This document shows positions 10,879 to 20,955 of a stretch of DNA of 64,000 bases, piece by piece. The position numbers and the translations under genes are program-made. Origin of the DNA: Panicum virgatum. Its lineage: Eukaryota; Streptophyta; Magnoliopsida; Poales; Poaceae. Within the stretch, counting starts at the first letter, position 1. Each line of letters opens with the position of its first letter. The stretch lies in contig NC_053153.1 in the NCBI RefSeq assembly GCF_016808335.1, forward strand, positions 17,433,033 through 17,497,032, read 5' to 3'. The notes beneath the pieces are model-generated. The model was not told the DNA's origin. It searched no databases and worked only from the letters and a program-made list of their open reading frames with translations.

Positions 10879-13800
10879 CTAGTCAATCTTCCTCCCGCCA
10901 AGCCTGTAGACATCCAGTTCATCGGGCAGGTTGGCTTGGTTCAGGGGGTGGAAAATGCTATAGTGCATCAGCTCAACCCTGTATATCATCCCCTTGAACT
11001 GCAAACACAAAAAAATGCAATAAAGGAAATGAGAAACACACACATGGCTAGAGGCCGAAAAAAAGATAGAAAGAAAGGGCTCACCGGATTGATGTCAATG
11101 TTGAGATGCTCGCCATCCCAATATTCCATGTATTTCCAAAGGAAGAACATGCAATCGCAGGGGCCAGCTTGCTTGTGCAGATCAATCATCAGCATGCTCC
11201 AGCGCTCAAAACAAGGGAATTTGTTATTGGTGACCCTCTGGAATGCAACACTTATGATTGGTATCTTGTTGTAGACCGGACGGTGGCGAGTTTTAGGAGA
11301 GGTGTTGCCCCAAACGTAGTCAATTGAGTCCATAATATCAATACAATTGTGTATGAGATTGATGCAGTACACAAAGTAGTGTTTCTCTGAGCATGCAGGC
11401 ATGAATACCTGTATGAAAAAAAGAGACTAAGCCCCCAATTGCAAATAACTTACAGAACAGTTGCAAAAGCATAGTGAAAAAGCAACAGCAAAAAAGTGGT
11501 GGCTCACAAATCACTTGCAATGTGGGGGGCTGATGTGAATGTGAAAAAATAGTTGACCAATTGCAAAGTAAGCTGGCAGCAGTTGCAAGTGAATAGTTGG
11601 CCAATTGCAAGTAAACTAACAGCAGTTGCAAGTAATAGTTAACCAATTGCAAAATAAACTTACAGCAGTTGCAAGTGGATAGTTAAACAAATGCAAAAGT
11701 AAACTAACCAGCTTTGCCTTCAATATGTCCTCATAATGCTCAATTTCTAATTCCAGGCACTGCCACAACGTCTTGAAATCGTCGGTCTCGGTTACTCCAT
11801 CGTCCATGTAGATGCTCTGAACAGACATTGCCTGACACTAGGATATATAATTTGAATCACAATGGGCAGAGAGAGAAAAAAAGACTAGTGAGATAAAAAA
11901 AGAGGTTAAAACAGCAGGTGAAAAAAATGTTATATAATCAGGGGGCTGGGTAGGGGACTTACAAAGAACCCGGTTGTCAAAAACACCTTGTATCCCACCG
12001 AGTCTTCCTTGTGGACAATGTCATCGTAGCGAAGGCAATGCACAATAAAGTCAAGTACGGAAGAGTCTCCATCTTTGTCATCAACAAAACTGGTCGGTAG
12101 ATCATTCCCATCAAAAGAGCAAAAAATGCTGAAGTCAATCAAAACTTTCCTGAAAAACACAAAAGCAAAAAAAATGTATTAGCAACTGTATGTGCAGGAT
12201 TGTACTGCTGCTTGCAGGCAAAAAAAAGAAAAAATGCCAGTTGATTTGTGTTTATGCTTACTCTTTCAACGCTGGATCAGCAGCAATCTTGTTCCGCAAT
12301 GCAAGTGCCTTAGTCAATGGAACATTCGTGCGACACCCTGGCAGTTTGAAGGGTGATATGTACTTCTTTGGCCTCTTCTTCAACCTCTGGCCAATGTGCT
12401 TGTAGATCATCCTCTGGAACTGGTTGAAATCCTGTGAACTTTGTTCCATTTCCTCTTGAGACAGCCGAACAGGTGGGGTCTGGGAGTTAATTTCGTCAAT
12501 TGGATCCTCTGGGAACTCTAGAGCACCTGCGGCACTGGGGCCTGCCTCTGCATCAACTACACTGCTCTTCAACCTTTGAATTTCTTCATCAGCGTGCTGG
12601 CGCAACAAGATCAACTTTTTCTCGTGTTCATCGCGTAAAGCTTGGTTATCTTTTGCTAGCTGGGCCTTCGCCCTCTTGTTCTTTATAGCCTCTTTTGCCC
12701 TTTGTTGTTTCAGCTTCCTGGTTTCCTCCATCTTGTTCTTTTCAGCCTCAGCCTCAGCGATCTTTTTTGCTACATCATCACCTTCCTTGTTTTGAGCTTC
12801 GCTAGTGGAGCGCACGCTTCTTCTGCTGTATGCTATTGGACCAGTGTGAATGTTTCCTGCAGACTGAATGCCATATATTGAAGAAAAAAAGAAGGATTAG
12901 CTGCATCAAAAATTACAAAAATGAAACTTGTAAGTTGCTGACAACAAAAAAAAAGAATAGTGTGTGATGGGGGGGGGCAAAAGTAACTTACGTCTGAAGT
13001 GCCGCCACTTGCAGATCTCTGGGCTTTGGATGCGTCCTGGGGGGCGCGTTCATCTGTCGTCTTGTTATGGGATGACTCATCCTCATTCTCATTTGTTTTC
13101 TCCTGTAGACACACAGATTGCAACACTGTAAGTCACAAAAATGCAAACACGTCCGCTGCGAATTGCTACAAATGTGAAAAAGGGGCCCATGTTGTGTTAC
13201 TTCAGATGTGGCCCCAAGTACAGAACTCTGGGGGTTGGGTGCATGCTGTGGGGCACTTGAGTCTGCACCCTTGTTCTGGAGTGCCTCCTCTTCAGTGTCA
13301 TCTCTTTTCTCCTGTACACGTATAGATAAATTGCAAACACTATAAGTCATGAATTGCAAAAAAAAATCCTGATTTTGCAAAAAATATAAAAAAGCATAAT
13401 ACTTACAGCATGGTCCCTCTTCTCGTCGTTGCCATCTTTGTGGATGCGTGTGTCGCTGAGACCATCTCCATCTGGCACTTGTGTTCCATCACTGGATTCC
13501 TGATTTTGATTTTGAAACCACAAATTGCAACTCATTATGTATAGGAATTGCAAAATGTGTGGTAGACAGATTGCAAAAAAAGCTGTCAGAGTATTACATT
13601 TGATTTTGGACTATCATCAACGAAGTGAGTCCTCAATTGTGAGGGGTTCTGGGGGGGTTGCGTTGAAGAAACAAAGTCACAAAAAATGGTGCGTGGGAAG
13701 AAAAAAAGAAATAACTGTTGCATTAATGCGTACCAGGGCATCCGGGGCGATAAGCAGTGAGCTGTAAAACATGTCACATGTATTATCCACATCATGCATA

Positions 13801-16175
13801 ATGTCTCTGTCTTCGGCTTCATCATTTCCGTGGCTGGGCGCTGGAGAGCTGTGATAAGAATCCTCTGGCGGTGATTCCGGAACTTCATCTTCTGGATCTT
13901 CACATTCCAGTGGGATCTCGTCCAGGGGGCAATCACGTCCATCACTGGTTTCTGGATCATCATCGTCTACTGCGCTGTCATCATCTGATTAAGCCCTCCT
14001 GCTTCTGGCTCTTCGCTCCTTGGTCTAGCCCACCTCCTAGCCTTATTGAAAGAAGCTTTATCGGCATGGGCATCAACAAGTAGCTTCAGCATGGAGGTGA
14101 AGCACTCGTGGTGGGCTTTTGCCATGAGCTCATTTGCCCTTGATATATACTCGACAGCCTTCTGCATGAAATCCTGGGCCTGCCTGGTGCTGTCATCAAA
14201 TGCATTCAAGATACTAAGCGCATCTGACTTCCTGCTTCTTCCAACTACATCAACAATGCTTTGGCCGAAAGAACTACTGAAACTAGGGTACCAGTACATG
14301 GGTGGAGGCTCCGCGTTGGCAGTGGCATGACCGCCAGGGGCATCAGAGGTGCCAGCCCTCCTGCTGGGAGCAACTGGTGCTGGCCGGGAAGAAGCTGCCA
14401 ATGGCGCAATAGGAGGGACACCATAGCATGTGTCAGGCAAGCTCCTCAGCTGCCAATTTTTTTTTTGTAAAAAATAATATAAAAGTTAACCAACTTGTGA
14501 ATGGATGGGTAACAAATTGCAATGATGTATGTACACAAATAACAACTTTGCCTTCAATGCAGTTGCAAAAAGGAAAGCTGAAAAAAGAACAAAAAAAAGA
14601 AAAGGGATGTGTGCCAAGAGGGTGTGAGTCCTTACCATAAGTTTACCAAACTCAACAGTCTCACTGGAAACATCTCGCCTGCGATCCATGTTTGCTATAG
14701 AATCAATGGTACTCGTGTCGAGGAAGCCACATCGAGGCAGCGAGAACGGGTTTGTATTTAATCCATGCTGCAGGTTGTCAACATATAGCATCTGCAAAAA
14801 AAATAGAAACAAAAAAGTTAGAAAAAAAGTACTGCCTATCATTGAAGAAAAGCATGAGAAAAAAATGTGTGCCAGTTGCAAACTAAAAAGGTGACAACAG
14901 TTGCAACATGATAGCTGCTCTGGTTGCAAACACATGCATTATGGGAGGTTAAAATGAAGCACAAAACATGATAGCTACTATGGTTGCAACATGATAGCTA
15001 CTCTGTTTGCAACATGATAGCTACTCTAATTGCAAACACAGACATTATAGAAGGCTAAAATGGGCACAAAACATTATAGCTACTCTAGTTGCAACATCAT
15101 ATCTACTGTGGTTGCAACATGATAAATACTCTGATTGCAACATGATAAGTAAATGGACACAGTTACACAAAAAACAGAAAAAAAAGAGAAGAAAAAGTAT
15201 GGGGGAAACACTAACCATTAGGAAGATTCCACAGCCACTTATTGGTGCCATAATACCTTTCTCCGGGAAATCCTTTCTATACAAACGAGCAGCTTTCCGA
15301 AGACGATCAACTACTGCTTTGCACCAGTTCCTATTGCCAATGTTCTCCAAATCTTCGGTGTACTTTACATCCTCCAGCCTGATGTAGGCGTCAGTGTTGG
15401 AGAATAGCAGCGACTGGAATGCACACATGAAGAACGCTCTAAGCCCCAAACTTCCTCTGAGCGTCTTTTTGTTCAAACCATCCAAAATGTCTCCAGCACT
15501 GAACCCCCACCTTGGGTTATACGCATTACCACAAATTTGCAATCCCAACTCCCTCTGAATAATACGAGCTTCATCGTCCGTCATATGGGGTGGGTCACTT
15601 CCAGCATTGGGGATCTGGAACACACACCATACACTGTGCTCGGTGATTGCTATCTCTTTTCCACCACCAATCTCTAATTTCATTGTTTCTGGGTTCAGCT
15701 TCCGCATAAGCCAGCTAAGCAAATGCCTATCAAGTTCATGAGGCTTGAACTGTAGCAGGCCCCCGAAATTCTTTGCCACAACTTGACCATTCAGAGTATC
15801 GCCGAGAGCTGCGACAATTTCTTTGAATTTCATGGGGGAGCATCGAATGGAAACATGCCTCCTCTTCGGCGCGTCTTGCCCACCAACAACACCGCGAGGG
15901 GCTGCAGCGGCGTCAGCGGGGGCGTGATGGCGAGCCTGTTTGCGACGCCTCTTCCTATTACTGCCCTCTGCTGCAATGACAGCCTGGACAGGAGAGGATG
16001 GCACATAATCTGAGTCATGTCTATCACTCTCATCACTGCCTCCGTTGGGTGGAGCAGGACTGTTCAGCCTTAATACTTTCCTCCTGTTCTTGAACTTCAT
16101 TCTATCGTTGCTCTTATCTGTACCACGATCTTCACCATGATTGCCACTACGCTGATGATCTGAATCTGCATCCAT
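10879..16175 (-). CDS. Ulp1-like (C48) cysteine protease gene carried by the MULE
   Basis: Ulp1 proteases cut SUMO from proteins; the role in a transposon is unknown. Recognisable exons: 15216-16175, 14636-14791, about 13980-14450, several short acidic exons between 12990 and 13960, 12262-12856, 11963-12149, 11709-11831, 11085-11408 and 10879-10998 (ends KID, TAG). The N-terminal exon has a basic, disordered start, then a region like those preceding Ulp1 domains in plant elements (HELDRHLLSWLMRKL...). A coiled coil rich in K/E/A follows (about 12640-12800). The catalytic exon keeps His (codon 11379-11381, EKHYFVY), Asp (11328-11330, IMDS), Gln (HKQAG) and Cys (11151-11153, PCDCMFF); the usual Gly after Cys is Met. 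No stop is seen in the exons I could join. The middle exons (13.0-14.4 kb) are uncertain, and a frame problem near 13990 may be a small intron or an indel. Confidence -1.
14885..15150. repeat. TTGCAA-containing repeat array in an Ulp1-gene intron
   Basis: Repeated copies of a unit like TTGCAACATGATAGCTACTC, about 22-26 bp apart, some with TTGCAAACAC spacers. This lies in the intron between the exons at 14636-14791 and 15216-16175. Partial copies recur near 10390-10510. Confidence -1.
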
Positions 16176-17832
16176 TTGTAAACACTGCAACAGAAAAACA
16201 CAAAAAAAAAGCCATGAGAAACCTTTGGATAGACAAATTGCAACCAGTGCTTAGGTATAAAATACATCACATCGTTAGCTAAAAATGCAGCACATGCTGA
16301 TTTCTGAATTCTGATGACACAAAAGCCAATCAAAGATATTATTCTTACGCAAAAAAAGATATCCCAAAAATAAATAAACACAGACATGTTTGTTGTTCTC
16401 TAGACTAGGTTAACTAGGCCAAAAATACAAGTCAAACTGGAAATACTCTACACTTTTTAATACTCTGCTCACAGTGTTGCAATCATTTAATCTCCTATAG
16501 ACATATAACCAGACATAGGACAGCACAAACTAACCAAAGACAAAAAGAAAAACACAAACATTCATAGGCCAGACAAAAATTGCAACCAGTACTTAACTTT
16601 AATTGCAACAAAAAGTTAGGCTAAAAAAAAGGATGCAAAACTAGCTGATAACACAAAAGCCTTCAGAGAAACTGAATTGCCAACCATTGCTAACTGCAAA
16701 AATGCAACACATCATGGACTAAAATTGTAAAAAGGTTTAAAAACACTAGCTGATAATTATTACTGCATGGATGTCATTCCCACCCTCAATGTATTATACT
16801 TCATCGTAAAAAAATCTGAAAAAAGTGCATCAAGGGGCAAACCCGTCTGCCTAGTTGCAGAGTTGCAACCCCCCCCCCCCCCCGACTGCGCCCCGTTGAC
16901 TAAATTGCATCGTTAGCTAACAAATTGCAAAGGTGGGCGAAGAGCAATTGCAAAAAATGTACGACCCCCATCGCATAATCCATCAATAAACCGCAACACA
17001 AAAAACTCCCCATGCGCACGGCATCACTGGGGCCCATCCCCCCTCCCCTCCCTCCCCCTATATGCACCAGTGAAACACTAGGATGTAGCGCGAAGATGAA
17101 ATTACGCGATATTTGTGTGATTTTTTGGTGTGGAATGTGCAACGAAAATGTGGGGGCACAACAAATGCGGAGGAGGAGGGGGAGATATAGAGGGGTAGGA
17201 TGGTGTTCAAATCACTTACCACGCTGGCGATGGAGGGCGCGGCACGCGGAATCCTGTGTCTCGATGCAGTACGCGTGATTGTGAGCCCAAATGTGGTTGA
17301 GGTTCGAGGTGAGGGGGGGCATTGGAGCAGTGGAAAGGCGAATTAATTTTAAGCAGGGGGTGAGGGGGGATGGGAGCGCAAGACTTACCACGCCGGCGAA
17401 GCCTCGACGAGCGCGGACCGGCAAACAAAGCAAATGCGGTGAGGAGCAGTGCGCAGAATCCCCCCTCGCGGCCGCGCTTCCTCCACCCCTGCTTGCTCCG
17501 CTCCTGCTTGCTCCACACCAGGAATCAGCAGCGTGGGGAAGCACTCGGCGGCGGCCACCCTCGGCAGTGCTTCGACGCCGGCGGACAAGGCGGCACGGCG
17601 ATGCGGCAGAACGGCGGAATCAGCAAGGGTGGATGCGGCGGTGAGGCGGAGCGGACGAAACAAAAAGCAACACAACTGTGTTTCGAAAAAAAGGAAAGTG
17701 GGGGTGCGGTTAATTCGGGGCGATGGCGTGCGGTTAATTGGGGGGAGCGGGGGGCGACGGGGTGCGCTGAATCAGACGGGGTGCGCGGGGGGCGGTTGGT
17801 CCGGCTCGGACCAGACGTGCCGGTTGGCCTTG
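16176..17832 (-). promoter_or_regulatory. Upstream region and probable 5' UTR exons of the Ulp1-like gene
   Basis: 16176-17200 is AT-rich with many ATTGCAA words and no ORF of note. Two GC-rich pieces end in similar splice donors on the minus strand: CGCCAGCGTG before GTAAGTG (about 17218) and CGCCGGCGTG before GTAAGTC (about 17390). They look like duplicated alternative first exons spliced to the acceptor just upstream of 16190. This is inferred from splice signals only. The GC-rich ORFs here are not recognised and are probably not coding. Confidence -1.
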
Positions 17833-17863
17833 GTGCATTCTCTGTATAGAATGCACCCAGGTG

Positions 17864-17902
<39 letters not shown>

Positions 17903-18069
17903 CTTATATAATATTTGTCCTAGATAGTTTTTATATATAAATTAATTCACTTATATATATATGTATACACATATCTATACATGTGAATTCCTTTACATAT
18001 GAAAATGAATAGGACCAATATTATATAAATATATATATATATATATACACATATATATTATTGGAGTGC
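17864..18069. repeat. TA/CA microsatellite tract between MULE end and CACTA ORF1
   Basis: Long (TA)n runs with interspersed CA, continuing the kind of sequence seen left of the MULE at 5878-5901. This is presumably the CACTA 3' untranslated region into which the MULE inserted. The low complexity hides the MULE target duplication. Confidence -1.
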
Positions 18070-20950
18070 TTATATATATAATACATACATACTCATAAAT
18101 AGAAATTTAATACATACACACACATATATATTTACATAGGTATATTCATTCTTAATTACATAGTATAAGCATATATTATCATATTTGCTACGATTGTCAA
18201 TATTAGATAGTCCATCATAGTAGAATTCGCCTTTTGGATCGAGGACTTGCTCAACAATAAATCCGGACAATTGTTCTTGAATCGCCATAATCTTTTCCTC
18301 TGGTATGAGTTTATGGCGCATCTCCTCGACTTATGGAAAAATGAGATAATTAATTTCAACTAATTAAAATACGAGTTCAAATATTAACAAGTTTAAGAGA
18401 GAACCTTGGAGGACCTACCAGACCATGGATGTTCTCGCATACATAGTATGCGCATAAATTAGTGCCTTGTTTCTGCCTCATACACTTTAAGAGAGAAGAA
18501 ATTATTCAGGTATTTACATGAATATATAATAAAACTAATGAATCGTGCAACGAATCATCCAAGTGCGTACCGCAAAATCTGTCTTGATCTTCAATTCCTT
18601 GTCAAATTTGCCTGAATGATTTTTAGCGAATTGTTTCCAAATCCTGTGCATGATTAGAACAATTATGTTAAGAAGATTTTTAACAAAGTGATTCAAATTA
18701 TCGGTCATCGACGGAGTAGTGGTAGAATTACTTTTTCATCATATTAAGAAGATTTTCGTATTGTTCTAGGATTTCTCCTCAATGAGTCCATAACCACGAG
18801 TAGGCTCTTCTCGGGAATTATGACAATTAGGACCCAGTGTTCACTGCAAGATTATACGGAGGCAGTTCTTGGTAGTTAAGGTTTAAACAATTCGATTACA
18901 GAATAGAAAGAGTTAGACGGAAGGAATCACTCCGCAAAGTTGTAAGGAAACAATATCATTTGCTTGTTGTGATGAACGCTTATGTACTTGAATAAGTTTT
19001 GGAATAGCTCATCGGAAGTGCCGCGTAGAATCCTCCAATTACAAGTAATTGGGTCGATGAAGCCGAGGTGAGAGTATCCCTTTCTCCTGCAAGTTTGTAT
19101 CTCCATTCTACATGATACCGAATAAATCAAGGGATCAGTATGTTGAGATCATGCAAAACAATACGTAAGGAGAGTAAAATACTTACAGAACCCACAAGCC
19201 CGACCATAGAGATGTCGAGGTCCTCCTGATCGAATAGTTGGTAAATTTCTTCCCTAGTTTATCCATATAATGGCCGCCCCCCGTAAGAAATCGTCATCTT
19301 TAATCTTTGCGTCCTGCATGAAGATGCAATCGGCCATCGCACGCATGTAGTACTGGTGCAAGCTTATACATTTGCGTTGGAAGCACAGGACACTACTTCG
19401 GGGGGTACAAGAGATTTGCCCAGCTCATACGTCCATTTGACGACCACATCGGCCTTTGAAATATCTTCTCCCCCTGCAATCTGAGCCACCATCAGGTTTG
19501 ATTCTTTCAAAAATGTAACAAAGTCTTGTTGTTGCGTCGTCTGTCCCACTACGAGAGGCTCTATTGATTGTTTCTTTTGGTCTCCGAGCTGTGGAACGTC
19601 GGACGACTGACGACTTTGATTGTCTCTTCTTTTTCTCAGTAGTTTTGATAATTGTGTGTTCGTAGTCTGAAGGGGGATCTCTCGGAATGAATTTTCTCTT
19701 ATTTGCTTCGCATATTCCCTTAAAAAATTTCAAATCTATCAGATTTATCACTTTCTCGGGCTCCGGCTTCGGCTTCGGCTTGAAGTGCTCTTTAACTCTT
19801 TCTTGAGTTATCCGATCGCATTCTTCAAGGCTCATGTCCCAGGGTTTAATACGGAGCCTCCTTGGTTTTCTTCTCCTTTTTCCTTCTTCTTTGGAGGCTC
19901 CTTAGCCTGGTGCAGCTACCTTCTTTGCCGGCGGCTATTTCTGCTTCTTTGCCGGCGGCGGAGGGGGTGACCATGGAGGCGACTGTGAAGCTTGAGTGTT
20001 CATCAGTGCATGAGATGATGGTGATAGAGAATGTGCCGGTGAACCTTGCCGAGACTAGTGCTGCCCTTGGGGAGTTTTGCGGAGATGCCGGCCTTGGAGA
20101 GGCATGCTGAGATGCCGGTCTTGGTGTTTGATCATCCGACTTTAGGACAATGTAGCGCTTATGCCATAGGATGTAGCCATGAATGGCTTCTGCTAGTGTC
20201 CTCGCCCCATCGCCTCCAGGAATATCAAGCTCGAGCATCTCCCAACCCTGGCACACCTGCTCCATGCCAACTCGTGTGTGTCCTGGCGGAATTTGCTGCC
20301 CGTGGTACACTTCGCCTGGTTGGGTTGGCATGGCGGTACCGTACGCAACAGTGAACATTAAGTTCTTAATGGCAGTCTGCAGGTCACAAGGTGTCCGCTG
20401 GGTGATCTCATCCACTGGAAATCGCTGCGGGGCCGTCACTTCAACTATGGCCTAGATCCCCGTTGGCTCGACGACGGCGACGTCTGTGGAAGCGCAGCTG
20501 CTTTTCTGCTGAGACAGATGATCGGCTGCGACATTAGGCTCTGGAGGCACCTTTTGCGCTTGCTGTTGCTAGCTCATTGCTATGGCCACTTGGCGTTGAA
20601 CCTCTTCCTCTAGTCTTTGATCGTGTGACATGAGTCGTTCCTCTAGCCTTCGCAAGTGCTCCCGCTCATCATTCTTTCTTCTTTGCCGGCTTCTATATGA
20701 TTCAATGTAATCCCTGAACCCATACTTCCACTGAACCACGCCTTTTCCTCTTATGCGGCCCGGATGCTCTGGATTCCCAAGGGCGTCAGTCAGCTCGTCC
20801 CTCTCTCTATCCGGCTGGAATGTTCCCTCGGCCGCTGCTTGTATGGCCTCGTGTAGTCTCTGGGCTGCTCGCTGGATGTTTGGCCCATAGATGCAGTCAC
20901 CAGTCAATGGGTCCAAGCTTCCCCCGTGACCAAAAAACCAGGTCCTTGAC
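18070..20950 (-). pseudogene. CACTA ORF1, 3' part: Transposase_24 tail and Ulp1-like module
   Basis: This is the downstream half of the CACTA second gene, cut off from its start (36228-37119) by the gypsy insertion. In order: a WFFGHGGSLDP segment (20.9 kb), the conserved block PCDLQTAIKNLMFTVAYG...LDIPGGDGARTLAEAIHGYI (20.2-20.4 kb), a FKPKPKPEPEKVINL block (19.8 kb), then a C48-like region. The C48 part keeps HW (His codon 18837-18839), MDSL (Asp 18786-18788) and NLCAYYVCE (Cys 18452-18454) across short exons. The C-terminus is IQEQLSGFIVEQVLDPKGEF. In-frame stops occur near 20568 and 20454, and there is a frameshift near 19540. Non-functional as it stands. Confidence -1.
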
Positions 20951-20955
20951 CTTTC
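20951..20955. repeat. Target-site duplication CTTTC, left copy
   Basis: CTTTC immediately left of the left LTR. The identical copy is at 36223-36227, immediately right of the right LTR. It shows that the whole 20956-36222 block entered as one LTR element, into CACTA ORF1. Confidence -1.

Larger units (their letters stand above)
5917..17863. mobile_element. Mutator-like element (MULE) with FAR1-type transposase and Ulp1-like protease gene
   Basis: The two 31-bp ends (5917-5947 and 17833-17863) are inverted copies matching at 24 of 31 positions. Each contains a hairpin (GCATTTGC/GCAAATGC at the left, GTGCATTC/GAATGCAC at the right). The element sits inside the CACTA 3' region. The flanks are TA/CA dinucleotide repeats, so the 9-11-bp target duplication cannot be read and the outer limits may extend a few bases. 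It holds a plus-strand transposase and a minus-strand Ulp1-like gene pointing toward each other. This resembles the ULP-carrying MULEs (KI-MULE/Kaonashi type) known from rice and Arabidopsis. C homopolymers lie near each end (5972-5990 and 16869-16883). Confidence -1.

Noticed and set aside
5917..17863. Helitron interpretation of the hairpin-ended element
   Set aside because: No Rep/helicase, no TC start or CTRR end; it encodes a MULE transposase and has inverted ends.
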